Assembly (NCBI RefSeq): GCF_003002025.1
Contig: NZ_PVZB01000004.1
Coordinates: 346,313 to 410,312 of the forward strand
DNA from: Paraburkholderia sp. BL25I1N1
GTDB lineage: Bacteria > Pseudomonadota > Gammaproteobacteria > Burkholderiales > Burkholderiaceae
Direction of reading: 5' to 3'
Length of the DNA stretch: 64,000 nt
The notes under the pieces are model-generated. The model saw nothing but the letters and a program-made list of their open reading frames with translations. It was not told where the DNA came from and did no database searches. The position numbers were made by a program, and so were the translations under genes. Positions 32,160-40,948 of this stretch are shown here, piece after piece (the first letter of the stretch is position 1; each line of letters starts with the position of its first letter).

Positions 32160-32471
32160 TCAGGACTTCAGCGGCGTGAGCGATCCATGGCCACCGCCAG
32201 GCACTTCGATACTCGTGCAGGTGCCACCTTGGACGAACTTCCACGAGTTACCCTGGAAGTCCATTGCCGATGTCCCTTGGCACGTCGTGCCGGGACCGGC
32301 GGCGCAGTCGTTCTGCCCCTTCAGGGCGACGCCATAGCACTTTTCCTTGTGGGCCGCAATGGCTGCGCCTTCTTCCGCTTTTGTGAGCGGTGCTGCGTGG
32401 GCGACTGATGCAAGCAGGCTCGCAACAACGCCGGCGAGCAGGGTGGAACTAACAGTGGCTTTTGTGGACAT
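32160..32471 (-). CDS. bufA: BufA1, bufferin precursor peptide (DUF2282)
   Basis: A 103-residue secreted precursor. The signal peptide ([16 protein letters not shown]) is probably cut after residue 26. Four cysteines remain in the mature part at 45, 56, 64 and 85 (EKCYG, NDCAAG, TTCQG, GTCTS), as in bufferin 1, whose cysteines are partly converted by the MNIO enzyme to copper-binding heterocycles. ATG 32471 has a GGAG site. The frame extends 15 codons upstream but that would run through the promoter. A near-identical copy lies at 47184-47495. Confidence 0.92.
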   Translation of the reverse strand: MSTKATVSSTLLAGVVASLLASVAHAAPLTKAEEGAAIAAHKEKCYGVALKGQNDCAAGPGTTCQGTSAMDFQGNSWKFVQGGTCTSIEVPGGGHGSLTPLKS

Positions 32472-32520
32472 CGAATTTCTCCAGAAGTCAGAAGGTATCC
32501 GTGATGGATACGTCATCTAA

Positions 32521-32546
32521 TTCGTGGGTCACAGACGTCCGGTTAC
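32521..32546 (-). promoter_or_regulatory. SigF-type promoter of bufferin operon 1
   Basis: Read on the minus strand: GTAACC (32541-32546), exactly 16 bases, CGAA (32521-32524). The bufA1 start is 50 bases beyond, giving a leader of about 43 nt. The adjoining sequence is conserved with the bufA2 promoter, including the TAGAT segment after CGAA. Confidence 0.9.
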
Positions 32547-32629
32547 AGGGGAGTTTTCTTTTTTTACCTTGGGTAGTCGACATCAGCCATTTGATCAGGG
32601 GACACCACTGCATAGTGTCAGCGCTTTGC

Positions 32630-33271
32630 TCACCAGCGAAGGAATTTGGGACCAAGCACCGCCCCGAGCGCGGCTGTGAGCAACATGCCAGCCATATACC
32701 AGATGCTCCAGAACGCCGGGCTCATCTCAGGGCAATGAAAGCAGTACGCGACTGTGGCGATCGAACTCGCGAGCAGCCCGCAGGCAGCACCGGCAAGCCG
32801 GAGACTCGTGGGTGCCAAACCTTTGACGGCCCAGAATACGGCGATCAAGCCTGGAACGGCGAGCAGAAGAATATTGAATGGACATGACCGCCACGAGTGC
32901 CCGAGTACCGCGGGCAGCCGGTCTTTTGGCGCCGCGGTGACGACGATCATTATTGCAGCGATCCAGACGACTAGCACTGGTATTGCCATGATGGGCCATC
33001 CGGCTCCAACCTTGGCACCGGGCCGCGCCAGCCGAACGCTCGCAATCAGGGCACCCATTGCGAGGCATAGCGGCAACGCGAGCTTCTCCCAGAAGATCGG
33101 GGTTTTGACGACGCCCCCCAGATCGGGGCGAATGCCAAACACAGCAGCCATTAACGCCGTTGCGCCAAGAGCGGCGACAGGCAGTGAGATGCCGAATCGA
33201 CGGGCTGTAGTGCCTCTTCCTACAGGTGTTACGCCGGTCGCGAGCAACCCGACAAGATCATCTGTTCTCAT
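32630..33271 (-). CDS. nrsF: NrsF-type anti-sigma factor (DUF1109), copy 1
   Basis: A 213-residue protein with about six membrane segments, a member of the NrsF family that holds SigF-type ECF factors inactive. Cysteines at 130 (SWRSCPFN) and 177/180 (AYCFHCPEM) correspond in position to the Cys residues reported to be important for metal sensing in Caulobacter NrsF (recollection). Its start overlaps the sigma gene stop by 4 bases, so the two are co-translated. Confidence 0.9.
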   Translation of the reverse strand: MRTDDLVGLLATGVTPVGRGTTARRFGISLPVAALGATALMAAVFGIRPDLGGVVKTPIFWEKLALPLCLAMGALIASVRLARPGAKVGAGWPIMAIPVLVVWIAAIMIVVTAAPKDRLPAVLGHSWRSCPFNILLLAVPGLIAVFWAVKGLAPTSLRLAGAACGLLASSIATVAYCFHCPEMSPAFWSIWYMAGMLLTAALGAVLGPKFLRW

Positions 33272-33813
33272 GCAATTCTCCGGACGTGCGCGGCCAGAGC
33301 CTTGAGTCCCCGATGGATGCTGACCTTGACGGCCGACTCCGATAGCCCTGTCAAGTGGGCGGTTTCGGCAACCGAAAGTCCCTGTAACTTGACATGCAGG
33401 ATCGAGAGCCTCTGTTTGTCAGGCAGATGACCAAGTAGTTTTCCGACATCACGACGGGCATCTGCCGGCTCGTCGTCGCATTCGGCGAAAATGTCGTCGT
33501 GCTCGTCAAGCGGTTCGTGCAACGATTCGCGTCGCGCACGTGTCCTGAAGAAATCCATCAGCTTATAACGTGCGATCGCGTGGACCCACGCGGTGAGAGG
33601 TTCGTCCGGGCGGTATGTGTGACGTGCATTGTGCACGGCAAGCAGGATTTCCTGAACGAGATCCTCGACGTCGTCGTGGAGTTGTGGAATCCGCTTGCGA
33701 AGATAACCCCGCAGGTGACGCGTCAGTTCGGACAGGAACGAGCGGTATTCGGCGGCGTTACCCGCGAGGCCCGCGACAAACAATGTCTTCAGACGCTGCT
33801 CTGCGGAATACAC
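33268..33813 (-). CDS. sigF: ECF RNA polymerase sigma factor, NrsF-linked, copy 1
   Basis: A 181-residue ECF sigma factor from the GTG at 33813. Region 2 shows [45 protein letters not shown] and region 4 [44 protein letters not shown]. The frame is open 17 codons further upstream (TTG at 33864) with no better signal, so the start is uncertain. nrsF copy 1 follows with a 4-base overlap. No GTAACC-type promoter is visible in front of it. Confidence 0.9.
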   Translation of the reverse strand: MYSAEQRLKTLFVAGLAGNAAEYRSFLSELTRHLRGYLRKRIPQLHDDVEDLVQEILLAVHNARHTYRPDEPLTAWVHAIARYKLMDFFRTRARRESLHEPLDEHDDIFAECDDEPADARRDVGKLLGHLPDKQRLSILHVKLQGLSVAETAHLTGLSESAVKVSIHRGLKALAAHVRRIA

Positions 33814-33829
33814 GGTTTTGACCCCTGGC

Positions 33830-34634
33830 TCAAAGAGCAGAGTGATCCCGAACCGCTTCCTCAAGCACGGCTTTCATGCCGGCAAAGCGTCGGTCGAGTG
33901 CGGCAGGATCGTTGCGGTTCAGGGCGATCATCTGCGCGCGCGCCTCACCGCCCCGGATGACCTCGAAGGCGTTTTCTTCAAGCCCCGAGCAGATCGCATC
34001 GGCAACGGCTATTGCCGGTTCACGTACGAAGCCTATTTCGGCGCCGGCTCGCGAACTCCGCATCATAGGTGTCTCTGTCGCCCCGGGGTACACCGTCAGG
34101 ACGTGGATTCCCTCTCCTGAAAGTTCGCGTCGCAACGCCTCACCAAAATGCGCGAGTCCTGCCTTGACTGCCGCGTAAGTCGTATAGAACGGCATGCCGA
34201 TCAACGCGATTCCCGAAGCAACGTTCACGACGGCGCTGTCGCCGCTCTCACGCAGGCTTGGCAGGAGCGCCCTTGTAAGAAAAATGGGAGCAACAAGATC
34301 GACTTCAATCATCGCCCGGATTTCAGACTCAGTAGTGTTCTCGAGCCTGCCGGCCCTTACTCCGCCAGCATTGTTGACCAGTATGTCAACGCCGCCGAGC
34401 GTTTCGAGCACCTTTTCGATCGTCGCGGCACGGCCTGATTCCGTTGCGACGTCCGCCACGATGGCTTTCGCTGTAATGCCTGAAACCCGCAAGCTCGCAA
34501 TGGCATCATCAAGTTTGTCAGTCCGGCGACCGCTGATTGCCACGCGCGCCTTTCAAGCCGAGAATGTGAGCGAGCGCCAGACCAATACCACTGGAGCCAC
34601 CCGTAATCAACACGCGCCTGTTCCTGATTTCCAT
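33830..34634 (-). pseudogene. SDR-family oxidoreductase, frameshifted
   Basis: From ATG 34634 the frame reads MEIRNRRVLITGGSSGIGLALAHILGLKGAR, a correct Rossmann start. At about 34545 two bases (one CG unit of a GCGCGC run) are missing, and the frame stops soon after. The rest (VAISGRRTDKLDDAIAS, NNAGGVRAG, YTTYAAVKAGLAHFGEALRREL with the YxxxK site) continues in another frame to 33830. Either a genuine lesion or a sequencing error at the GC repeat; the gene would otherwise be a normal DltE-like SDR. Confidence 0.8.
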
Positions 34635-34718
34635 TCCTCATGTTCCTCGTTTGACTCGAACCATTGGCGCTTTAGATCGTCTATACGCAAGGTATAAAAC
34701 CCCCTGCAATTCCGCGCG

Positions 34719-35320
34719 TCACGCGGCCGGGTAGTTGGACGGCAAGAGGCCGTGCCGCGCCGGCGCATCCATCTCCTGCTTGAACGTATATCGGTCCCAA
34801 CCGCCCGCGCGCGAATCGCAGCCGGGCCGCCGTCAATTTCCGCAAACCAGCGTTTGAGTTTGGCGAATGGCGCCCACGGATCATCAGTGCCGGGCAGGAT
34901 GAAAGCGGCGCGTGCTATCCGACCTCACGCAGACATGTCGGCGATACGGCAGCTGCTCCGGTGCCCGTGCTGGAGTTGTACCGACTGACCCGAGAACGGT
35001 CCGACGCCTGAACTAACGAATAAAAGCCACAAGAGCCGTTCCGGGCGATCAGTTGCGGCGCTGAGATCCTTTCCAGGGTTCTCAGCCAGACAAAACAGAA
35101 TGGCACTCGAATCGAACGCGCTCGCTTCCCTCCCTGCAGGCCCGGCCCTCTCGCCGATTGCAGGAACTTTGCCGTTCGTTTTGACTTTGAGGAACGAGTC
35201 GAAGTGCCGTTCGCCCTTCTTGGTATCAATGAGCCGCAGTTCATACTCGAGACCGGTTTCTTCAAGCATCGGGTCAACCTTTGCAGGGTTGGGCGTAGGG
35301 GGAAGATAGAAGTCGATCAT
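34719..35320 (-). pseudogene. Glutathione S-transferase, decayed
   Basis: The N-terminus (MIDFYLPPTPNPAKV, NGKVPAIGE, FDSSAILFCLAE, GVGPFSGQ) matches the intact GST at 52163. Then about 40 residues are missing, a TGA at 34925-34927 replaces the Trp of the ADISAWGW motif, the frame continues with DDPWAPFAKLKRWFAEIDG, and a final frameshift precedes a tail ending PSNYPAA. It is divergent from the TetR gene at 35498, as the intact peroxiredoxin/GST module is divergent from the second TetR. Confidence 0.85.
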
Positions 35321-35410
35321 GATGTACTGTCCGTCGTGTTCAGACCGCCTGATGCCTGCGTAATGGCTTTTCGTAGGACCCCCGAGGTGGTTTGCTATCG
35401 CCCCAAGGTC

Positions 35411-35434
35411 ATTTTAGATCGATTGATTTAGAAT
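35411..35434. promoter_or_regulatory. Candidate TetR operator
   Basis: An imperfect dyad ATTTTAGAT-N6-ATTTAGAAT (7 of 9 positions symmetric) lies 64 bases before the TetR start, in the divergent gap with the GST pseudogene. It resembles in content the TAGAA/TTCTA dyad in front of the second TetR. Confidence 0.5.
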
Positions 35435-35497
35435 ATCGCAACGCGTGTGACGTTGCAATGCCGATCGGCAAGACGCCACGCGATCGCAGGAGTTGAC

Positions 35498-36091
35498 ATG
35501 GCCCGACCACGGGAATTTGATGAAAATGCGGTCCTTGATGCAGCCGCCCACCAGTTTTGGATCTATGGCTATAAGGCCACTTCCGTCCGGGATCTTGCGC
35601 AGAGTATGGGAATTACGGGGGCAAGCCTGTTCAACGCGTTCGGGGACAAACGGTCGCTGTTTGAACGAGCGCTCGCACATTACATTGAAAAAAGCTTCAG
35701 TGACCGGGTGTCGAGATTTGAGCGAAGCCTGCCACCGTTGGATGCCATCAAGGCATTCTTCCGGGAGATTGTCGAGCGCTCGGTCTCCGACAGGGGCCGT
35801 AAGGGATGCCTGCTGGTGAATTCAGCGCTTGAGGTTGCGCCACACGACGCCGATTTTCAGGCGATGATCGCAAATGTCCTAATCGAGGTCGAAGCGTTTT
35901 TCCTGCGCTGCGCGCGCGCTGGTCAGCAGGCTGGCGAGATTTCGACTGCACAACCTGCTGATGATCTTGCCCGGTTGCTGCTGGGAGCACACCTTGGCAT
36001 ACGGGTGCTCGCCCGGGTAAGACCGGAGCGTGCGCTGCTGGAGGGAGTTGTACGACCGGTGCTGGCGCTTCTTGAGCCCAATATCAATTGA
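35498..36091 (+). CDS. TetR-family regulator, copy 1
   Basis: A 197-residue repressor with an N-terminal helix-turn-helix (MARPREFDENAVLDAAAHQFWIYGYKATSVRDLAQSMGI then GASLFNAFGDKRSLFERAL) and a helical ligand-binding domain. It is a clear paralogue of the TetR at 50393. Both are probably controllers of divergent detoxification genes (GST, peroxiredoxin); the partner here is dead. ATG 35498 is preceded by CAGGAG. Confidence 0.88.
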   Translation: MARPREFDENAVLDAAAHQFWIYGYKATSVRDLAQSMGITGASLFNAFGDKRSLFERALAHYIEKSFSDRVSRFERSLPPLDAIKAFFREIVERSVSDRGRKGCLLVNSALEVAPHDADFQAMIANVLIEVEAFFLRCARAGQQAGEISTAQPADDLARLLLGAHLGIRVLARVRPERALLEGVVRPVLALLEPNIN

Positions 36092-36349
36092 CTTTCAGGT
36101 AGGCGCTCAAAGACACGGTCTGACCAGGTACCCATGTCTTCGGGCGCCGAGGCAGGTTCAGAAGCGAAACACAGAAACACACAAACGAAATCGAAAGCCG
36201 GCCCAGCATCGGCTGCAATCGATAATTTGCTAGTTCCATCTGAAGTCCGCTTTGGTTACATCCGAATGGGAAATGGACCGTCGCTTCATCGGGCGCGCTG
36301 GGGTCAATCGAGAACTTCGAACAGGTGCGCGACAGATTTGAGCCGCGCT

Positions 36350-36375
36350 GTAACCGATGTTGCCGAATATCCGAA
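36350..36375 (+). promoter_or_regulatory. SigF-type promoter of the thioredoxin-ccdA operon
   Basis: GTAACC (36350-36355), exactly 16 bases, CGAA (36372-36375), followed 55 bases later by ATG 36431, a leader of about 48 nt. It is the only recognisable element in the 339-bp gap between tetR and the thioredoxin gene. Confidence 0.88.
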
Positions 36376-36430
36376 CTAGGATTGAGGTATCGACTGTTCC
36401 CCCCCATCCCAACCGCCAAAGGGTCTAATC

Positions 36431-36820
36431 ATGAACCGGATGCGATTTGTTAAACACATCGTGGGCGCAGCGCTGCTGGGTGCGTCAGCCACTGCATTCG
36501 CGGGTGAAGTGCCATTTACTCAGGCAAGCTTCGATCAGACCGTCTCATCGGGCCGGCCGGCGGTTGTATATCTGCATGCGAGCTGGTGTCCAACATGCCG
36601 GGTTCAAAAGCCGATCGTCGACCGTCTGTCTGCCGACCCCAAGCTGAAGCAGGTGACGATTTTCATAGCGGACTACGATGCGGAAACGAAACTGAAAAGG
36701 GAACTAAAGGTAACCCAGCAGTCGACCTTCGTTGTCTTCAGGAACGGCCACGAAGTGGCACGTTCGACAGGGCAGACCCAGGAGGCCGCAATCCGGACCT
36801 TGTTTGAACAGGCTCTGTAA
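36431..36820 (+). CDS. Periplasmic thioredoxin-like protein
   Basis: A 129-residue protein with a signal peptide (VGAALLGASATAFA, cleavage after residue 24) and a thioredoxin fold with the active site WCPTC (Cys53, Cys56). The motif ASWCPTCRVQKP and the downstream QSTFVVFRNGHEV (cis-Pro region replaced by Ser-Thr) are visible. It probably transfers electrons from the CcdA-like protein encoded by the next gene, which begins at its last base. Confidence 0.9.
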   Translation: MNRMRFVKHIVGAALLGASATAFAGEVPFTQASFDQTVSSGRPAVVYLHASWCPTCRVQKPIVDRLSADPKLKQVTIFIADYDAETKLKRELKVTQQSTFVVFRNGHEVARSTGQTQEAAIRTLFEQAL

Positions 36821-37548
36821 TGCAATTCACTGCCGCAACGTACGGGTTAAGTCTGGTCGCCGGGTCGGCATCAGTGCTGTCTCCCTGTGTCCTTCCGCTA
36901 CTGCCGATACTCGCGACGTCGGCGTTGGCGAAACATCGATTCGGCGTCATCGCGCTGGCAGCTGGCCTGGCCATTTCGTTTGCGGGTGTCGGCCTGTTTC
37001 TCGCCACCCTGGGGGCGTCAGCGGCACTGGACCCCGAAGTCCTTCGACGCGGGGCTGCGAGCCTGATGGTATTTTTCGGCCTTGTCATGTTATCGGGCGC
37101 CCTTCAAAGGGCTTTTTCCCGGCTCAGTTCCGTCATCGGTGCGAAGGGCCAGCAGGCGCTTGACGATGTGAAAGGAAATGGACTGTTCGGGCAGTTGATG
37201 GTCGGGCTGCTGCTGGGGTTCGTCTGGACCCCCTGTGTCGGGCCAACGTTAGGCGCGGCAACGTCGCTAGCGGCACAAGGTCAGGACCTCGGCCATATCG
37301 CCATCCTGATGGTGCTATTCGGTTTGGGTGCGGCACTGCCGCTCGTTTTGCTCGGAACGATCTCGAGGGTTTCGCTCATGAAGGTGCGAGGCACGCTTGC
37401 CACCTGGGGCAAGACGGCCCGCTGGACGCTCGGTGCCCTTTTCGTGGTCATGGGGACGATCGTCATGACTGGCGTGGACCGTCAGTTGGAAACCTTTCTC
37501 CTGTCCGTCAGTCCAGCATGGCTCACCACGCTGACAACATCGATATGA
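36820..37548 (+). CDS. CcdA/DsbD-type membrane electron carrier
   Basis: A 242-residue protein with six to seven membrane segments. The two redox cysteines are in SVLSPCVLPLLP (residue 23) and GFVWTPCVGPTLG (about 139), the CcdA/DsbD-beta signature that moves electrons from cytoplasmic thioredoxin to the periplasm. The ATG overlaps the thioredoxin stop by one base, so this is a two-gene reductant relay. Confidence 0.9.
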   Translation: MQFTAATYGLSLVAGSASVLSPCVLPLLPILATSALAKHRFGVIALAAGLAISFAGVGLFLATLGASAALDPEVLRRGAASLMVFFGLVMLSGALQRAFSRLSSVIGAKGQQALDDVKGNGLFGQLMVGLLLGFVWTPCVGPTLGAATSLAAQGQDLGHIAILMVLFGLGAALPLVLLGTISRVSLMKVRGTLATWGKTARWTLGALFVVMGTIVMTGVDRQLETFLLSVSPAWLTTLTTSI

Positions 37549-37633
37549 GAATGCGTCCGTGGCACCGGGGCGCAGGGAATTGCTATAAAGAGTCAGCAAC
37601 TCTGCCTTCGCATGACTCGCCAGGCAAGCGCTG

Positions 37634-38596
37634 TCACGACAAGCTGTGTAGCTGACCCGTCACGCGCGCAATGAGCGCCAGGTCCGGCGAGGGAGCCAGG
37701 TCGGCGGCACTCGCCTTGTTTCCCGTCGGCAGCATGGCGGAGAGCACACCTTTGAACCGGTAGCTTGCTGTGCATGCCGGACAATATACTTCGGCATCCT
37801 CAACTGTATCTGATCTGACGACAACAGTTGGTCCGCATGTCTGGCAATGCTGGAGTGGTATTCCTTCATCGCTATGGCCTGCGATGTGGTACAGGTTGAC
37901 GCTCCCACCCAGTTCCAGAAACATTTCTCCATATTCGCGATTGAACTGCGTGCCGAGATTGTCGCGTACGACAGCAAAGGCATCGTCTATCGGCATCGCC
38001 TTACGGTACGGGCGTGTGCTGGTCATGGCGTCAAACGCGTCGCAGATGCCGATGATTGCAGCCATTGGGGTGATCTCATCGCCAGCGATACCTAACGGAT
38101 AACCTTTGCCGTCAGGTCGCTCGTGATGGGCGTAAACCGCGTCCGCAATGCGTTCACCGAAAGGGTGCTTCGCAAGCAGTCGTTTGCCGACTTCAGGGTG
38201 CGTTTTGATGACGGCATACTCCGCATCGGTCAGACGCTCCGTTTTGAGTAAGACCGAATCGGGAACGGCGATTTTGCCCAGATCATGCAGGAATCCACCC
38301 ACCGAGACGTTCGCCGCATCGCGATCCGAAAGACCCATTCGTCGTGCCAGCAGACCTGCGTAACGGGAGACTCGCCACAAATGGCCGCCGGTGTAGGGGT
38401 CGCGGGCCTCTACCACCCACGCGAGGGCGAGCAGACTATCAAGAAGCGCTCGATCCGCGCTATGTGCCGGTTCCGCCTGACCGAACAGACGTGAAGCGAG
38501 GCTGAGCATCTTTTTTGGAGTCATGGTCGCAATGGAAGTATTTCTCAGGGAAATTTCGGGCGAACGGGAAGCCGCTACAAACGATGGATTGTCCAT
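37634..38596 (-). CDS. HD-GYP domain protein with C-terminal zinc-ribbon-like region
   Basis: A 320-residue protein. The HD-GYP domain (residues about 50-235) keeps HLWRVSRYAGLLARRMG, the metal-binding HDLGK, and HHERPDGKGYP, so it is predicted to hydrolyse cyclic di-GMP. After it comes CQTCGPTVVVRSDTVEDAEVYCPAC, two CxxC pairs that could bind a metal. Start 38596 gives a 44-nt leader from the SigF-type promoter; ATG 38524 is possible. No ribosome binding site decides it. Confidence 0.88.
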   Translation of the reverse strand: MDNPSFVAASRSPEISLRNTSIATMTPKKMLSLASRLFGQAEPAHSADRALLDSLLALAWVVEARDPYTGGHLWRVSRYAGLLARRMGLSDRDAANVSVGGFLHDLGKIAVPDSVLLKTERLTDAEYAVIKTHPEVGKRLLAKHPFGERIADAVYAHHERPDGKGYPLGIAGDEITPMAAIIGICDAFDAMTSTRPYRKAMPIDDAFAVVRDNLGTQFNREYGEMFLELGGSVNLYHIAGHSDEGIPLQHCQTCGPTVVVRSDTVEDAEVYCPACTASYRFKGVLSAMLPTGNKASAADLAPSPDLALIARVTGQLHSLS

Positions 38597-38646
38597 TTTG
38601 TTTTATGCGGCCGACGCGTCGTGCCGGTTCGACGTTGCCCTTTAAA

Positions 38647-38672
38647 TTCGTCCAACACGTGCTTCAGGTTAC
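38647..38672 (-). promoter_or_regulatory. SigF-type promoter of the HD-GYP gene
   Basis: On the minus strand: GTAACC (38667-38672), 16 bases, CGAA (38647-38650). It lies in the gap between the dsbD stop (38769) and the HD-GYP gene, so the HD-GYP gene has its own copy. Confidence 0.88.
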
Positions 38673-38768
38673 ACAAACAAGGTTATTTATTTGCGATGGC
38701 GATGCGGTTTCCAACTGGCGTACTGACTTGCCGTAAGTTTGGAAGGCTTCTGAAGAAGTCGCGCCAGG

Positions 38769-40871
38769 TCAACCGGCGGATGAATGGCTCTTTGCCGTTT
38801 GCGGGAGGGTGGCGTTGTCGAGCGCACGGAACAGCGTCGAAGTTTGCAAGAGCTCCGGTAGCAATTGCCCTTGCGGCATGCGAGGCCCATATACGACGTC
38901 GAGTGGAATGCCGAAACGACCGAAACCCTGAATGTAGGCGAGCACGCCAGGGTTATACCGGCTCCAGTCGGCCCGCATGCGCACGATATTGTCCTGTCTG
39001 AGCCGAGTGCGCACGGCAGCCGTGTCGAGAACGGACAGCTCGTTGACCTTGCAGGTGAGACACCAGCTTGCCGTTACGTCGACGAGCACGGTCTTGCCGC
39101 TGGCGACCAGTGTGCTGATTGCACTCGGATCGAACGCTTGCCATTCGGACGGTGGAACGCCTCGGTCTCCTGCGCCGGAAGGGGTGAGCGAGGCAATGGC
39201 AATAGCGCAGCACGCAAGGAGCGCAGTCGTTGCGCCTGACCATCGGTTGGTCCGCGGGCGGCCCAATCTGGTAACGACGGCCCGCATGGCGAGCATGGCA
39301 ACCAGCACGATACTGACGAATGACGCGACTGCCATACCCGCGATGTTCCACAACGACGCGATCATCCAGAGCGAAGTCGTCAGCAGCAGTAGGCCCATGA
39401 TTCTGCGCAACTGGATCATCCACTGGCCGGGGCGCGGAAGCCGCGTCGCGAGCGACGGCGCGAGCGCCAACGTCAGGAACGGGAGTGCCATTCCTACCCC
39501 AAGTGCTAGAAGCACCGCCGTAATCTCGACCGGGCTGCGTGCCAACGCAAAGCCGACCACAGTGCCGACGAGCGGAGCCGAGCAGGGTGTTGCAAGAAGC
39601 GTGGAAAGCATCCCGCCGACGAATGCCTCGACAAGCGGTCCCCGCTTGGTCGCATCGCTCGCACCGCCAGAAAGAAATGACGGAAGACCGATCGGGAGCC
39701 AGTCGAAAAAACTTGCCGCGAACAGGGTTGTGACGACCGCCATGCTGGCGAGGAACCATGGTTGCTGAAACTGTATGCCCCAACCCAGTGACGCCCCCGC
39801 GAGTTTGAGCACTGACAGCACGGCTGCAAGCAATCCAAACGACGCGACAATTCCCAGTGCCGTCGCGAGAGCCACCTGCCTTGCCGTTCGGCGCTCAGTG
39901 CCTGCGGCTTTCGCCACCGAGAAAACCTTGATTGAAAGAACGGGTAACACGCACGGCATGAAGTTCAGAATCAGGCCGCCAAGGAGTGCGAGGGCCAGAA
40001 TGACGACGATGCCGTGATCGTCGTCTGCCGTGGAGCCGACCGGTGCGGGCATGAACTCGGCCGCTCTGGATCCGTCCAGCACAGTCAGGCGCAACGGGTC
40101 TTTCGCTGCACCGGCAGGTGGCAGTTCGACTTCCAGTGCGGCCCGGTGCCCGTGGTTTGAAAGGTGTACCTGCGGCGCTGCGGGGAGGCCGGCCTCGGCT
40201 CCTTCGACGAACAGGTCGGGCGACCGAAACGGGATGCCCTCGCTAAGTAGTTCGACTTTCAGGCGCCGGCCGGTAGAGGTTCGCTCCAGTGTGCTATGCA
40301 CCACGCCGACTCCAGCCTCGCTGGGCGTCTGCGGCACCCTTTGCAGCGCTGCCGCGATATCTGCGGCTTCGCTTGATGGTCCGTCCGTGCCCGCCGGCAA
40401 GGTGAGCGCCAGCTCCGCATGTTCGGGCACACAGACATTCGCGCAGCTCGCGTAGTCGAGCGCCAGCGCAATGCGGGTGGCCTCGTGCGGATGGTCGAGC
40501 TTAAGGCTCACCGGCAGAATGAAATCTCCCGTATAGACACTGTTTTGCAGACCTGAAATAACAAGGCGGGAGGGCGCTGGCCAGGACACGGATGCTGACG
40601 CGACATTCCTGGACCGGGACCAGTCGAAAATCGGCGCAATGCCGGTGTCGCCGGGTGAGCGCCAGTAACCATGCCACCCGTCCGGATACCGGAACTCGAC
40701 GCCTATCTGCAGGGTATTGCCCGGTACGCCGTTGGTCGCTGTGATGAGGCGTACACGGGCGCGCTGATCGCCAGTCCAGCTCGAGGACGCCGCACGAGCC
40801 GCAAACGATGGAGCGAGAACAAGCGTTGCGACCAGGACAAGGAAGGCGCCAATGCGAGTAAATCGGGGCAT
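38769..40871 (-). CDS. DsbD/ScsB-type thiol:disulfide interchange protein
   Basis: A 700-residue protein: signal peptide, a periplasmic alpha domain with FRYPDGWHGYWRSPGD and CANVCVPEHA, a central eight-segment membrane domain with cysteines in FMPCVLPVLSIKV and LATPCSAPLVG, and a C-terminal thioredoxin domain with VTASWCLTCKVNE. It carries reducing power to the periplasm, as in the copper-related Scs systems. ATG 40871 has a GAGGAGCAGG ribosome binding site. It follows the DUF1223 gene by 77 bp. Confidence 0.9.
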   Translation of the reverse strand: MPRFTRIGAFLVLVATLVLAPSFAARAASSSWTGDQRARVRLITATNGVPGNTLQIGVEFRYPDGWHGYWRSPGDTGIAPIFDWSRSRNVASASVSWPAPSRLVISGLQNSVYTGDFILPVSLKLDHPHEATRIALALDYASCANVCVPEHAELALTLPAGTDGPSSEAADIAAALQRVPQTPSEAGVGVVHSTLERTSTGRRLKVELLSEGIPFRSPDLFVEGAEAGLPAAPQVHLSNHGHRAALEVELPPAGAAKDPLRLTVLDGSRAAEFMPAPVGSTADDDHGIVVILALALLGGLILNFMPCVLPVLSIKVFSVAKAAGTERRTARQVALATALGIVASFGLLAAVLSVLKLAGASLGWGIQFQQPWFLASMAVVTTLFAASFFDWLPIGLPSFLSGGASDATKRGPLVEAFVGGMLSTLLATPCSAPLVGTVVGFALARSPVEITAVLLALGVGMALPFLTLALAPSLATRLPRPGQWMIQLRRIMGLLLLTTSLWMIASLWNIAGMAVASFVSIVLVAMLAMRAVVTRLGRPRTNRWSGATTALLACCAIAIASLTPSGAGDRGVPPSEWQAFDPSAISTLVASGKTVLVDVTASWCLTCKVNELSVLDTAAVRTRLRQDNIVRMRADWSRYNPGVLAYIQGFGRFGIPLDVVYGPRMPQGQLLPELLQTSTLFRALDNATLPQTAKSHSSAG

Positions 40872-40948
40872 CGCCTGCTCCTCATCGAAAAGCGGGTAGG
40901 TACGTCGGGTTTTCACGAGCCGTCCGTCCGGGACGCAGCGAAGCCACT

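Noticed and set aside
36240..36265. Another SigF-type element on the minus strand near 36255
   Set aside because: GTAACC is followed after 16 bases by GGAA rather than CGAA, and no gene lies downstream in that direction.
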